A DNA stretch of 64,000 nucleotides from Streptomyces sp. NL15-2K (GCF_030551255.1 NZ_CP130630.1:8555001-8619000); one strand, 5' to 3'; numbered from the stretch's first letter, positions 40,618-50,287 are shown. The notes: generated by a model not told the origin, from the sequence alone. A program made the numbers and translations.

Positions 40618-41532
40618 TCAGTAGCGCTCGATGGCCGGGGGCGCGGTGAACGCGGAGCCGGACAGGCCGAGCGTGGCGTCGTACGCCTTCTTGTAGTCGC
40701 CGTTCTTCTCGTGCGCCTCGAGGGCGTCGCTGACGGCGTCGCGCAGTGCCTTGTCGTCCTTGTTCATGCCGACGCCGTACGGCTCCTTGGTGAACGGCTT
40801 GCCGACCACCTTCAGCTTGGTCGGACGCTGAGCGGCGTACCCCTTGAGGATCGCGTCGTCGGTCGTGACCGCGTCGACCTCGTTGTTGAGCAGCTGCTGC
40901 ACGCACTCCGAGTACTTGGACAGCTCGATGGTCTTGGCACCGTACTTGGGCTTCTTGATCTCCTGAAGCGGAGTCGAGCCCTTGATGGAACAGACCGTCT
41001 TGCCCTTGAGCGAGTCGGGGCCGGTGATGGCCGTGTCGTCCTTGCGGACGAGCAGGTCGGCGCCCGCCAGGAAGTACGGGCCCGCGAAGCCGACCTGCTT
41101 CTTGCGCTCGTCGTTGATCGTGTACGTACCCACGTAGAGGTCGACTTCGCCCTTGGAGATGGTGGTCTCGCGGACGTTCGAGTCCACCGTCTTGAACTCG
41201 ATCTGCGAGGGCTTGAAGCCGAGGTCGGCCGCCACCATCTTGGCGATCTCGATGTCGAAGCCGGAACGCTTGCCGTCGGTGTCCTCGAAGCCCAGGTACG
41301 GCTGGTCGTTCTTCGCGCCGACGACGAGCTTCCCGGCCTGCTGCGCCTGCTTCAGCGTGGGGGAGTCGATCTTGACGTCCGTGGCGACGGTGTACGTCGG
41401 AAGCTTCGGCTGGGTCTTGCCGCCGGTTTCGCCGGGCGCGTCACCGGCGTTGCCGGACTCGCCGCCACAGGCCGAGACGGTCAGTGCGAGAACGGCGATT
41501 ACCGCCGCGGAGGCGGACTTGCGGAGCTTCAT
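40618..41532 (-). CDS. gluB: GluB: glutamate-binding lipoprotein of the ABC importer
   Basis: A 304-residue extracytoplasmic solute-binding protein of the family 3 type. A lipoprotein signal peptide ends in LTVSAC with lipidated C22. The two-lobed domain shows LVVGAKNDQPYLGFED, GFDIEIAKMVAADLG and a C-terminal YGVGMNKDDKAL. AAAGGATG lies about 9 nt before the ATG. It binds the amino acid outside and delivers it to GluC/GluD. Downstream hairpins separate it from the permease genes. Confidence 0.93.
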   Translation of the reverse strand: MKLRKSASAAVIAVLALTVSACGGESGNAGDAPGETGGKTQPKLPTYTVATDVKIDSPTLKQAQQAGKLVVGAKNDQPYLGFEDTDGKRSGFDIEIAKMVAADLGFKPSQIEFKTVDSNVRETTISKGEVDLYVGTYTINDERKKQVGFAGPYFLAGADLLVRKDDTAITGPDSLKGKTVCSIKGSTPLQEIKKPKYGAKTIELSKYSECVQQLLNNEVDAVTTDDAILKGYAAQRPTKLKVVGKPFTKEPYGVGMNKDDKALRDAVSDALEAHEKNGDYKKAYDATLGLSGSAFTAPPAIERY

Positions 41533-41605
41533 GGTGGGAACATCCTTTGTCTGTGAGGAGATGCCGTCAGGGGCGGTGACGCAGGTCGAAAGGCGGCGTA
41601 CGCCG

Positions 41606-42382
41606 TCAGTGATGCAGGATCTTCGACAGGAAGTCCTTGGCGCGGTCGCTGCGCGGGTTGCCGAAGAACTGGTCGGGCGTGGCCTGTTCGACGATGCGGC
41701 CGTCCGCCATGAACACCACCCTGTTGGCGGCCGAACGAGCGAAGCCCATCTCGTGGGTGACGACGACCATGGTCATGCCGTCCTGGGCGAGCTGCCGCAT
41801 GACCTCCAGGACCTCGTTGATCATCTCGGGGTCGAGCGCCGACGTGGGCTCGTCGAAGAGCATGACCTTGGGGTCCATGGCCAGGGCGCGCGCGATGGCC
41901 ACGCGCTGCTGCTGGCCGCCGGAGAGCTGTGCGGGGTACTTGTCCGCCTGGTTGGCGACACCGACCCGGTCGAGCAACTGGCGGGCCTTCTCCTCGGCCT
42001 TCTTCTTGTCGGCCTTGCGGACCTTGATCTGGCCCAGCATCACGTTCTCGAGCACGGTCTTGTGCGCGAACAGGTTGAAGGACTGGAAGACCATCCCTAC
42101 GTCGGCGCGCAGTCGGGCCAGCTCCTTGCCCTCCTGGGGCAGCGGCTTGCCGTCGATGGCGATCGTGCCGGAGTCGATCGTCTCCAGGCGGTTGATGGCG
42201 CGGCACAGGGTGGACTTTCCGGACCCGGAGGGTCCGATGACCACGACAACCTCGCCGCGGTCGATCGTCAGGTCGATGTCCTGGAGCACGTGCAACGCGC
42301 CGAAATGCTTGTTGACGCTCTTCAGGACGACCAGTTCTCCGGTCGCGGCCACATCTTCCTTGGCCACCGATACTTCGGTCAT
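41606..42382 (-). CDS. gluA: GluA: ATP-binding subunit of glutamate-type ABC importer
   Basis: A 258-residue ABC ATPase that powers the importer. Walker [10 protein letters not shown] (about 48-56), Q-loop VFQSFNLF, signature LSGGQQQR, Walker B VMLFDEP and switch His in VVTHEMGFA are all present. ATG 42382 is chosen; a 7-bp stem (42397-42403/42412-42418) whose 3' arm includes GGAGGAC lies about 15 nt upstream and could modulate initiation. It is the first gene of gluABCD and diverges from the response regulator at 42668. Confidence 0.93.
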   Translation of the reverse strand: MTEVSVAKEDVAATGELVVLKSVNKHFGALHVLQDIDLTIDRGEVVVVIGPSGSGKSTLCRAINRLETIDSGTIAIDGKPLPQEGKELARLRADVGMVFQSFNLFAHKTVLENVMLGQIKVRKADKKKAEEKARQLLDRVGVANQADKYPAQLSGGQQQRVAIARALAMDPKVMLFDEPTSALDPEMINEVLEVMRQLAQDGMTMVVVTHEMGFARSAANRVVFMADGRIVEQATPDQFFGNPRSDRAKDFLSKILHH

Positions 42383-42667
42383 CGCTCTCTGGCTCCGTCC
42401 TCCTCGGTTTCGGAGGACCTTAGTAACCCACGCCACCAGCGTCATTACATCTGAGGGGAATCTGAGGATCACGATCCGATAGCAATCGGACACCTGTCGT
42501 AGCACTTATGAGCTGGGCGCGTATCGGCCGGGTAACGGAAGCGGCGCGCAACCGGAACCCTCTTGACGCCGTCCTCATTCATCAGCGTCACTGCCATGTG
42601 CACGCGCGCGTGCCCGCGTTTTTCTACCCATCCAGTTCGTACGTCCGATGAACCGAAGGGGGCCCGG

Positions 42668-43354
42668 ATGAGACTGCTCCTCGTCGAGGACGACAACCAT
42701 GTCGCAGCCGCCCTGTCCGCGGTCCTGGCGCGGCACGGTTTCGACGTCACGCACGCCCGCAGTGGCGAGGAGGCCCTCCAGGCCCTCGTCCCGGAAGGCG
42801 CCGGCTTCGGAGTCGTCCTCCTCGACCTGGGGCTGCCCGACCAGGACGGATACGAGGTCTGCGGCAAGATCCGCAAGCGCACCAGCACGCCGGTGATCAT
42901 GGTCACCGCGCGTTCCGACGTCCGCTCCCGCATCCACGGCCTCAACCTCGGCGCCGACGACTACGTGGTCAAGCCGTACGACACCGGAGAGCTGCTCGCC
43001 CGGATCCACGCCGTCAGCAGGCGCACCGCCCACGAGGACGCCTCGGAGGGCGCCGAGACCGCGCTGCGCCTCGGTCCGGTGCACATCGAACTGCCCACCC
43101 GCCAGGTCAGCGTGGACGGTTCGGTCATCCAACTCACCCGCAAGGAGTTCGACCTCCTCGCCCTGCTGGCCCAGCGGCCCGGCGTGGTCTTCCGGCGGGA
43201 GCAGATCATCAGTGAGGTGTGGCGCACCAGTTGGGAGGGGACGGGACGCACCCTGGAGGTGCACGTCGCCTCCCTGCGGGCCAAGCTGCGCATGCCGGCC
43301 CTGATCGAGACCGTACGCGGCGTGGGCTACCGGCTCGTCGCCCCGGGCTCGTAG
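42668..43354 (+). CDS. OmpR/PhoB-family response regulator
   Basis: A 228-residue regulator. The receiver has acidic E7-D8-D9 in LLLVEDDNH, the phospho-acceptor Asp in VVLLDLGLPDQDG and Lys in YVVKPYD. The C-terminal winged helix (about 130-225) has LTRKEFDLLALL and GRTLEVHVASLRAKL. GAAGGGGG precedes the ATG. The sensor kinase gene follows by 9 bp. Divergence from gluA makes regulation of that importer a natural but unproven idea. Confidence 0.93.
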   Translation: MRLLLVEDDNHVAAALSAVLARHGFDVTHARSGEEALQALVPEGAGFGVVLLDLGLPDQDGYEVCGKIRKRTSTPVIMVTARSDVRSRIHGLNLGADDYVVKPYDTGELLARIHAVSRRTAHEDASEGAETALRLGPVHIELPTRQVSVDGSVIQLTRKEFDLLALLAQRPGVVFRREQIISEVWRTSWEGTGRTLEVHVASLRAKLRMPALIETVRGVGYRLVAPGS

Positions 43355-43363
43355 CGGGGCCGG

Positions 43364-44755
43364 GTGCGCACACGTCTCCTCCCGCTGCTCATCGTCCTGA
43401 TGGCGGCCGTGCTGCTCGCCCTGGGCATCCCGCTGGCCGGCAGCGTGGCCGCGGCCCAGCAGCAGACAGTGGTCGTCGACCGGATCGACGACACGGCACG
43501 CTTCGCCGCCCTCGCCCAGTTCGTCACCGACACCCCCGGCGAGGCGAACGGGCGCAGGGAGACGCTGGCCAGCGAACTCACCAGCTACCACGAGGTCTAC
43601 GGCATCCGGGCCGGTGTCTTCTACCGCAACCGCATCCCCATGGCGAAGGCGCCGTCGAGCTTGGTCCTCCCCGCGGCGGGCGAGATACGCGACGCGTTCG
43701 ACGAGGCGCTGCTCAGCCGGCGCAGCCACGACCCCAAGCAGGTGTGGCCCTGGCAGCGCAACCGTCTCGTCGTCGCCTCGCCGGTGATCCGGGACGGTGA
43801 CGTCATGGCGGTCGTCGTCACCGATTCGCCCACCGGACAGATGCGGTCACGGATCCTGCACGGCTGGCTGGTCATAGGAGTGGGCGAGACCGCCGCGATG
43901 CTGCTGGCCGTCGGCGCCGCCCTGCGGCTGACGGGCTGGGTCCTCAGGCCCGTACGCGTCCTCGACGCCACCACCCACGACATCGCCACCGGCCGCCTGA
44001 AGTCCCGGGTGGCGGTCGCCGGCGGCCCGCCGGAACTTCGCAGGCTGGCCCGGTCCTTCAATGAGATGGCGGACAACGTCGAGGACGTCCTGGAGCAGCA
44101 GCGCGCCTTCGTCGCCGACGCCTCGCACCAGCTGCGCAACCCGCTCGCGGCGCTGCTGCTGCGCATCGAACTGCTCGCTTTCGAACTCCCGGAGGGCAAT
44201 CAGGAGATCGCCTCGGTCCAGGCCGAGGGCAAGCGCCTGGCGCAGGTTCTCGACGACCTGCTCGACCTCGCCCTGGCCGAGCACACCGAGGCGGACCTGA
44301 GGGTCACCGACATCGGCGCGCTGACCGCCGAGCGCGTCGCGGCCTGGACGCCGACCGCCGAGGCCAAGGGCGTACGGCTGGTGGGCGACTGCCCGCCCAC
44401 CACCGCCTGGGCCGACCCGGTCACCCTGTCCAGCGCGCTGGACGCGGTGATCGACAACGCGCTGAAGTTCACGCCGAAGGACGAGATCGTCGAGGTCACG
44501 GTCGCCTCCGACGGCGACACCTCCACCGTGGTGGTCACCGACAACGGCCCGGGCCTGACCGACGAGGAACTCGTCCGCATCGGCGACCGCTTCTGGCGCA
44601 GCGGTCGCCACCAGAACGTCAAGGGGTCCGGCCTCGGCCTGTCCATCTCGCGGGCCCTGCTCGCGGCGGGCGGCGGCTCGATCGCGTACGACCACCACGA
44701 GCCGCACGGGCTGACGGTGACGGTGAAAGTACCCCGGTCGAGGCCGGTGGCGTGA
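43364..44755 (+). CDS. Sensor histidine kinase
   Basis: A 463-residue membrane kinase paired with the upstream regulator. One N-terminal helix (about 5-27), a periplasmic domain (about 28-160), a second helix (about 168-190) and HAMP precede the H-box FVADASHQLRNPLAALLLRI. The ATPase boxes N (DNALKFTP), G1 (DNGPGLTD) and G2 (GSGLGLSIS) follow. The GTG start comes 9 nt after the regulator stop. It ends convergent with the TAXI gene after 142 bp. Confidence 0.92.
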   Translation: MRTRLLPLLIVLMAAVLLALGIPLAGSVAAAQQQTVVVDRIDDTARFAALAQFVTDTPGEANGRRETLASELTSYHEVYGIRAGVFYRNRIPMAKAPSSLVLPAAGEIRDAFDEALLSRRSHDPKQVWPWQRNRLVVASPVIRDGDVMAVVVTDSPTGQMRSRILHGWLVIGVGETAAMLLAVGAALRLTGWVLRPVRVLDATTHDIATGRLKSRVAVAGGPPELRRLARSFNEMADNVEDVLEQQRAFVADASHQLRNPLAALLLRIELLAFELPEGNQEIASVQAEGKRLAQVLDDLLDLALAEHTEADLRVTDIGALTAERVAAWTPTAEAKGVRLVGDCPPTTAWADPVTLSSALDAVIDNALKFTPKDEIVEVTVASDGDTSTVVVTDNGPGLTDEELVRIGDRFWRSGRHQNVKGSGLGLSISRALLAAGGGSIAYDHHEPHGLTVTVKVPRSRPVA

Positions 44756-44897
44756 GGTCGTGTGCGCACAACGCCGTACGGCGAATCGCGACGCGCTCCT
44801 GAGGTTTCCCTACGTCGCGCGTCCGGCTCGTACGGCGTACGGCTGAGGCGGCGTACGACGCTTCCCGGACCCCGTGCAACGGTCCGCGTGAGGCTTC

Positions 44898-45893
44898 CTA
44901 CGGCTTGACGGAGCGGTAGTAGCGCCGGGCGCCGTCGTGCAGGGCCAGCGGGTCGGTGTAGATCGCCGTGCGCACGTCGACCAGCTGGGCGGAGTGGACG
45001 GTCGAGCCGATGTTGTCCCGGCTGTTGATCACGGTCCGGGTGAGCCACTCGGTGACCCGGGGGTCCATGTCCTTGCGCGCCACCAAGAGGTTGGACACCG
45101 CCAGCGTCGGCACGGGGGCACCGTTCTGGATGGTGGGATACGCCGACTCCGGCATGTCGGTGGCGCGGTAGTAGCGCGCGGCACCGCCCTGCTTGTGCAG
45201 CTTGGCGACGAAGGCGGCGTCGATGGGCACGAATCGGAAGGTCGAATTCTTGGCGAGCCGTGCCAGCCCGCCCGTGGGCAGCCCGCCCGACCAGAAGAAC
45301 GCGTCGAGGCCGTGTCCCAGCCGCTTGGGTCCGGTGTCGATGCCGTCCGACGAGGGCGTGATGTCCTTCTCCGGGTCGATGCCGGCCGCCCTGAGCACCG
45401 CGTTGGCGATCAGCCGTACACCCGAGTCGGGCAGCCCTATGGCCACCCGCTTGCCCCGCAGGTCCGCGACGGAACGAATGTCCGAGTCCGGCGGGACGAC
45501 GAGCTGGACGTAGTCGTCGTAGAGGCGGGCGACACCGCGCAACCGGTCGGCGCCGGTGCTGCCGTCGATCTTGTACGTCTCCACCGCGTCGGCCGCGGCG
45601 ATCGCGAAGTCGGCCGTCCCGGTCGCCACGCGTGCGACGTTCTCCTGCGACCCGTGGCTGGTCAGCAACTCCACCTTCAGATCCGGCATGTTCTTGTGGA
45701 GCGCGGTGCGCAGGAGGTCGCCGTACGCGTAGTACACCCCCGAGCGGGTGCCGGTGCTGAACGTGATCGTCCCGCCCGGCGGCTCCTCGCCCCAGGGCCG
45801 CAGCCACCACAGCAGCAGCCCGAGGACCACGAGGCCGGCCGCCGAGCCCTGCAGGGCCCGACGCCTGCCGATACGGGGCAACACCTTGGACAT
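44898..45893 (-). CDS. TAXI-family TRAP-type solute-binding protein
   Basis: A 331-residue binding protein. A short basic N-terminus (MSKVLPRIGRRRALQGS) precedes one hydrophobic segment that could be a signal anchor; no lipobox is clear. The TAXI signature region TGTRSGVYYAYGDLLRTAL and the SHGSQENVARVATGTADFAI element mark the family, which normally feeds C4-dicarboxylate or glutamate-like substrates to TRAP permeases. No TRAP permease gene is nearby, so it may serve a distant permease or act as a sensory partner of the adjacent kinase. Confidence 0.85.
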   Translation of the reverse strand: MSKVLPRIGRRRALQGSAAGLVVLGLLLWWLRPWGEEPPGGTITFSTGTRSGVYYAYGDLLRTALHKNMPDLKVELLTSHGSQENVARVATGTADFAIAAADAVETYKIDGSTGADRLRGVARLYDDYVQLVVPPDSDIRSVADLRGKRVAIGLPDSGVRLIANAVLRAAGIDPEKDITPSSDGIDTGPKRLGHGLDAFFWSGGLPTGGLARLAKNSTFRFVPIDAAFVAKLHKQGGAARYYRATDMPESAYPTIQNGAPVPTLAVSNLLVARKDMDPRVTEWLTRTVINSRDNIGSTVHSAQLVDVRTAIYTDPLALHDGARRYYRSVKP

Positions 45894-46010
45894 GCGCGTG
45901 ATCCTGCCAGCCCTTGTGCCCGCTGACCAGCATGGGGATCGGAAGGCGGGTGCCGGGGGTGGTGCGGCCACGGGTGAGGGGCTGTCCGAGGCGGCCGCTA
46001 CAGTCGCCGT

Positions 46011-46415
46011 ATGAGCTCCTCGCCCGCCGACCTCGTCCGTGAATTCCACCTCGCGTTCGGGCTGGACGCCCGCGCCGTACCGACCGAGATCTCACCCGAA
46101 CTCGCCGCCCACCGCGGTGAACTGCTCGCCGAGGAGGCGGCCGAGGTCGCCGAGGTGTCGGTGAAGGGCCCGCTCGACCGGCTCGCCCACGAACTGGCCG
46201 ACGTCGTCTACGTCGCGTACGGCACGGCCCTTGTGCACGGCATAGACCTGGACGCGGTGATCGCCGAGATCCACCGCTCCAACATGACCAAGCTGGGCCC
46301 CGACGGCCAGGTCGCCCGCCGTGCCGACGGCAAGGTCCTCAAGGGCGACCACTACGAGGCTCCGGACGTGTCGGCGGTGCTGCGCCGTCAGGGATGGGAG
46401 GCCGACGGCGCGTGA
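46011..46415 (+). CDS. MazG-like nucleotide pyrophosphohydrolase
   Basis: A 134-residue all-alpha NTP pyrophosphatase. The metal-binding pattern E-E-x2-E ... E-x2-D is visible in LLAEEAAEVAEV and HELADVVYVAYG. Homologues hydrolyse (d)NTPs or phosphoribosyl-ATP; the exact substrate is unknown. TACAGT is 6 nt before the ATG, predicting a leaderless mRNA. It converges on the antiporter gene with a 25-bp gap. Confidence 0.85.
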   Translation: MSSSPADLVREFHLAFGLDARAVPTEISPELAAHRGELLAEEAAEVAEVSVKGPLDRLAHELADVVYVAYGTALVHGIDLDAVIAEIHRSNMTKLGPDGQVARRADGKVLKGDHYEAPDVSAVLRRQGWEADGA

Positions 46416-46440
46416 CGGTCCCCACCCCGGGGTCTGTGAG

Positions 46441-47670
46441 TCACTCGCCGCCCACCGACGCCCCCGCCCCCGCCGACCGCGACGAGCCCTCACCGGCCTC
46501 CGGTCGTTCGCCGGAGCGGCGCGCCCACCAGGACGCCAACGGCTCCGTGTAGCGCGCCGTGAGCGGCCCGAGGATGACCAGGATGAGGACGTACGCCGTG
46601 GCCAGCGGGCCGAGGGACGGTTCGATGCCCGCGCTCACCGCCAGCCCGGCGATCACGATCGAGAACTCGCCGCGCGCCACGAGGGCACCGCCCGCGCGCC
46701 AGCGGCCCTTGACGGAGATCCCCGCCCGCCGTGCCGCCCAGTACCCGGTGGCGATCTTCGTCGCGGCGGTGACGACCGCCAGCGCGAGGGCGGGCAGCAG
46801 CACGGGCGGGATGCTGGCCGGGTCGGTGTGCAGCCCGAAGAAGACGAAGAAGACGGCGGCGAACAGGTCCCGCAGTGGGCTCAGCAGGGTGTGCGCGCCC
46901 TCCGCGACCTCCCCGGACAGCGCGATGCCCACCAGGAACGCGCCCACGGCCGCCGACACCTGGAGCTGCTGGGCCACGCCCGCCACCAGGATCGTCAGGC
47001 CCAGCACGACGAGCAGCAGCTTCTCCGGGTCGTCGCTCGACACGAAACGGGAGATGACCCGGCCGTAGCGGACCGCCACGAACAGCACGAGCCCCGCCGC
47101 CCCCAGTGCGATCGCCAGCGTCATGCTCCCGGCCAGCAGTCCGGCGCCGGCCACCAGCGCCGTCACGATGGGCAGGTACACCGCCATCGCCAGGTCCTCC
47201 AGGACCAGGACACTGAGGATCACCGGGGTCTCCCGGTTGCCGACGCGGCCCAGGTCGCCCAGCACCTTCGCGATGACCCCGGACGACGAGATCCAGGTGA
47301 CTCCGGCCAGGACGACGGCGGCCACCGGACCCCAGCCCAGCAGCAGTGCCGCCGCCGCGCCCGGCAGGGCGTTGAGCGCGCCGTCGACGAGCCCGGACGG
47401 GTAGTGCGCCTTGAGGTTGGTGACCAGGTCACCGGCCGAGTACTCCAGGCCGAGCATCAACAGCAGCAGGATGACGCCGATCTCGGCACCCGTGGCGACG
47501 AACTCCTCGCTCGCCCCGAGCGGCAGCAGACCCCCCTCGCCGAAGGCCAGACCGGCGAGCAGGTACAGCGGAATCGGGGAGAGCCGGAACCGGGCGGCGA
47601 ACCGGCCGAGCAGGCCGAGGCCGAGGATGATGGAACCGAACTCGATCAGCATGACCGCGGACGAGTGCAC
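46441..47670 (-). CDS. CPA2-family monovalent cation:proton antiporter
   Basis: A 409-residue membrane protein with about 12 helices of the KefB/KhtU type. It has LLLMLGLEYSAGDL, VLEDLAMAVYLPI and ALVARGEFSIVIAGLAV. It would exchange K+ or Na+ for H+. The GTG start (47670) has GGGAG 7 nt upstream and lies 4 nt after the stop of the TrkA-C gene. That gene encodes the likely cytosolic gating subunit, as in the Bacillus KhtT-KhtU pair. It may support ion balance together with the osmotic-stress genes, though it is 33 kb from them. Confidence 0.9.
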   Translation of the reverse strand: MHSSAVMLIEFGSIILGLGLLGRFAARFRLSPIPLYLLAGLAFGEGGLLPLGASEEFVATGAEIGVILLLLMLGLEYSAGDLVTNLKAHYPSGLVDGALNALPGAAAALLLGWGPVAAVVLAGVTWISSSGVIAKVLGDLGRVGNRETPVILSVLVLEDLAMAVYLPIVTALVAGAGLLAGSMTLAIALGAAGLVLFVAVRYGRVISRFVSSDDPEKLLLVVLGLTILVAGVAQQLQVSAAVGAFLVGIALSGEVAEGAHTLLSPLRDLFAAVFFVFFGLHTDPASIPPVLLPALALAVVTAATKIATGYWAARRAGISVKGRWRAGGALVARGEFSIVIAGLAVSAGIEPSLGPLATAYVLILVILGPLTARYTEPLASWWARRSGERPEAGEGSSRSAGAGASVGGE

Positions 47671-47674
47671 CGGA

Positions 47675-48160
47675 TCACTCCCGCCCGAGTATCGCCGCTG
47701 CGGCGTCGACGCCCTCACGGGTGCCGATCACGATCAGGGTGTCACCGCCCGCGAGCCGGAAGTCCGGCGCCGGCGACGGGATCGCCTCGGCTCGCCGCAG
47801 CACCGCCACCACGGACGCCCCCGTCTCGGTCCGTATCCGGGTGTCACCCAGGACCCGGCCGTTCCACCGCGAGGTCGCGGCGACCTCCACGCGCTCGGCG
47901 ACCAGCCCGAGATCCGTGGTGTACAGCAGGCTCGCACTGTGGTGGGACGGCTTCAGCGCGTCGATCAGCGCGCCCGCCTCGGAGCCGGTCAGCCGCACGG
48001 ACTGCGCACAGGAATCGGGATCGTCGGCCCGGTACACGCTCACCGTCCGGCCGCCGTCGCGGTGCGCCACCACGGACAGATGGCGGTGTTCCCGGGTGAC
48101 GAGGTCGTACTGGACCCCGATGCCCGGCAGCGGCGTCGCCCTCAGGCGTGGAGCAGACAC
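47675..48160 (-). CDS. TrkA-C domain regulatory subunit of the antiporter
   Basis: A 161-residue soluble protein. The N-terminal half is a small alpha/beta region. The C-terminal about 75 residues are a TrkA-C (RCK_C) domain (GRVLGDTRIRTETGASVVAV... GDTLIVIGTREGVDAAAAIL). In KhtT this domain binds nucleotide or Ca2+ and gates the antiporter. GGGGAAG precedes the GTG. It is the first gene of a two-gene operon. Confidence 0.88.
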   Translation of the reverse strand: MSAPRLRATPLPGIGVQYDLVTREHRHLSVVAHRDGGRTVSVYRADDPDSCAQSVRLTGSEAGALIDALKPSHHSASLLYTTDLGLVAERVEVAATSRWNGRVLGDTRIRTETGASVVAVLRRAEAIPSPAPDFRLAGGDTLIVIGTREGVDAAAAILGRE

Positions 48161-48256
48161 GATTCTTCCCCTTGCTGGTCGATGTGCGTTCGTCGGTGCG
48201 CTTGGTGATCACAACGGGCCGCTCTGCATGCTGCCATCCGCCCGTACGGTGGCGAC

Positions 48257-49264
48257 ATGGGTGTCGTCACGGATATACGCGGTCGGGGCAGGGCCGCGAA
48301 GCTCAGAAGTGTGTCGCTGTTCTGGCGGATCTTCTCGCTCAACGCCGTCGGCCTGATCGTGGCCGCCGCCCTGCTGCTGGGCCCGGTCACCGTGTCGACC
48401 CCGGTCCTGCCGGTCGAGGCACTGATGGTCGTGGGCGGCCTCGCGGCCCTGCTCGTCGGCAACGCCCTCGTCCTGCGCATCGGCCTCGCCCCGCTCCAGC
48501 GGCTGGGCCGGGCCATGGCCACCGCCGACCTGCTGCACCCCGGAGCGCGCGCCCCCGTCTCAGGTCCCGTGGAAACGGCCGCGCTGATCACGACGTACAA
48601 CACGATGCTCGACCGGCTGGAGGCCGAACGCGCCGCCGGTGCGGCCCGCGCGCTCTCCGCCCAGGAGCGCGAACGCCACCGCATCGCCCGCGAACTCCAC
48701 GACGAGGTCGGCCAGACCCTGACCGCCGTCCTCCTCCAGCTCAAGCGCGTCGCCGACCGGGCGCCCGAGGAGCTGCGCGAGGAAGTGAGCCAGGCGCAGG
48801 AGGCCACCCGCGCGGGACTCGACGAGATCCGCCGTATCGCGCGCCGCCTGCGCCCCGGCGTACTGGAGGAACTCGGCCTGACCAGCGCCCTGCGCTCCCT
48901 CGCCGGCGAGTTCACCACGGATGGCCTGACCGTCCGCCACCACGTCTGCGGCAATCTGCCTCACCTGACCGAGGAGTCCGAACTCGTGCTCTACCGAGTG
49001 GCCCAGGAGGGCCTGACCAACACCGCACGGCATGCCGCCGCCGACCGCGCGGAGGTCCGGCTGCGGCCGGTGGCCGAGGGCGTCGAGCTCCTCGTACGTG
49101 ACAACGGCAGGGGCCTCGACGGGGCGCCGGAGGGCTCCGGGATCAGCGGCATGCGCGAACGCGCCCTGCTGATAGGCGCCACGTTCTCCCTCGCACCCGC
49201 CCCCGGCCGGGGCACGGACATACGCCTGCGCGTCCCCGCCGGGACCGAGGGCGGTCGCCGATGA
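48257..49264 (+). CDS. NarL-type sensor histidine kinase (HisKA_3)
   Basis: A 335-residue membrane kinase. Two hydrophobic segments (about 23-45 and 52-75) are followed by HAMP-like residues, then a HisKA_3 dimerisation helix with phospho-His in RHRIARELHDEVGQTL and a C-terminal ATPase (VAQEGLTNTARHAAA; DNGRGLDG). A long extracytoplasmic sensor is absent, so it may sense membrane state. TACGGT lies 6 nt before ATG 48257, suggesting a leaderless mRNA. It overlaps the regulator gene by ATGA. Confidence 0.92.
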   Translation: MGVVTDIRGRGRAAKLRSVSLFWRIFSLNAVGLIVAAALLLGPVTVSTPVLPVEALMVVGGLAALLVGNALVLRIGLAPLQRLGRAMATADLLHPGARAPVSGPVETAALITTYNTMLDRLEAERAAGAARALSAQERERHRIARELHDEVGQTLTAVLLQLKRVADRAPEELREEVSQAQEATRAGLDEIRRIARRLRPGVLEELGLTSALRSLAGEFTTDGLTVRHHVCGNLPHLTEESELVLYRVAQEGLTNTARHAAADRAEVRLRPVAEGVELLVRDNGRGLDGAPEGSGISGMRERALLIGATFSLAPAPGRGTDIRLRVPAGTEGGRR

Positions 49265-49950
49265 CGAGCCGGCCACTGATCACGACTCAGCCGCCGGCGA
49301 CGCCGGCCATCCGTGTCCTGCTCGCCGACGACCACACCCTCGTACGCCGAGGAGTGCGCCTCATCCTGGAGAGCGAGCCGGACCTGGAGGTCGTGGCCGA
49401 GGCCGGCGACGGGGCGGAGGCGGTCGACCTGGCACGCGCGCGTGCCGTCGACCTGGCGGTCCTGGACATCGCCATGCCCCGCATGACCGGACTCCAGGCG
49501 GCCCGCGAACTCTCCCGCCGACTGCCCGGCCTGCACCTGCTGGTCCTCACGATGTACGACAACGAGCAGTACTTCTTCGAGGCCCTGAAGGCGGGCGCCA
49601 GCGGCTACGTCCTCAAGTCCGTGGCCGACCGCGACCTCGTCGAGGCGTGCCGTGCGGCCGTGCGCGACGAGCCGTTCATCTACCCGGGCGCGGAGCGCGC
49701 GCTCGTCCGCTCGTACCTGGACCGCCTCCACCGGGGCGACGGCCTGCCCGAGCGGGCCATCACCGAACGCGAGGAGGAGATCCTCAAACTCGTCGCCGAG
49801 GGACACACCTCCAAGGAGATCGGCGAACTCCTCTTCATCAGTGCCAAGACGGTCGAGCGCCACCGCGCGAACCTCCTCCAGAAACTCGGCATGCGCGACC
49901 GCCTGGAACTCACCCGCTATGCGATCCGCGCGGGCCTCATCGATCCCTGA
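49261..49950 (+). CDS. NarL/FixJ-family response regulator
   Basis: A 229-residue regulator with receiver (D-D in VLLADDHTLV, phospho-Asp in LAVLDIAMPRMTG, Lys in YVLKSVAD) and a LuxR-type HTH (about 165-225; ITEREEEILKLVAEGHTSKE IGELLFISAKTVERHRANLL). It is translationally coupled (ATGA) to its kinase and is its obvious partner. Targets are unknown. Confidence 0.94.
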   Translation: MTSRPLITTQPPATPAIRVLLADDHTLVRRGVRLILESEPDLEVVAEAGDGAEAVDLARARAVDLAVLDIAMPRMTGLQAARELSRRLPGLHLLVLTMYDNEQYFFEALKAGASGYVLKSVADRDLVEACRAAVRDEPFIYPGAERALVRSYLDRLHRGDGLPERAITEREEEILKLVAEGHTSKEIGELLFISAKTVERHRANLLQKLGMRDRLELTRYAIRAGLIDP

Positions 49951-50164
49951 GATCGAAATCCGCCAGGTCCGTGAGGCTCTCCGTGTCGTGGAACCGGCCC
50001 GCTCCGTAGTCGAGGCGTCGTGCGGTGTCCACGAGGGAGGCAAGCGGGTCCCGCTCGACCGGGTCCCTCTCCAAGAGGAGGAACCGGCGCAGCGAAGCGC
50101 TTGCCCCGCGCAGCTGCTCCGGCCACGTCCGTGGAAGCCGGACACGGGCCCACGTATTCGCCAC
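49937..50164 (-). CDS. Small hypothetical protein
   Basis: A 75-residue Arg/Leu-rich polar protein from GTG 50164, with GGAAGGGGTGG about 10 nt upstream. Features include LRRFLLLERDPVERDPLASL and an acidic end DLADFDLRDR. It overlaps the 3' end of the convergent response regulator gene by 14 bp. Frame-specific codon use appears acceptable but no family is recognised. Confidence 0.45.
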   Translation of the reverse strand: MANTWARVRLPRTWPEQLRGASASLRRFLLLERDPVERDPLASLVDTARRLDYGAGRFHDTESLTDLADFDLRDR

Positions 50165-50287
50165 GGTTCGCCACCCCTTCCGGGAAATAGAAATATCTAC
50201 CAGCATGAACGCGCCGGGGCCGGCCGTCCCGGCATTTCGGGGAAGTGCGTCCCGCTTGCGCGGGCCTATACATCCGGGAGGCACACC

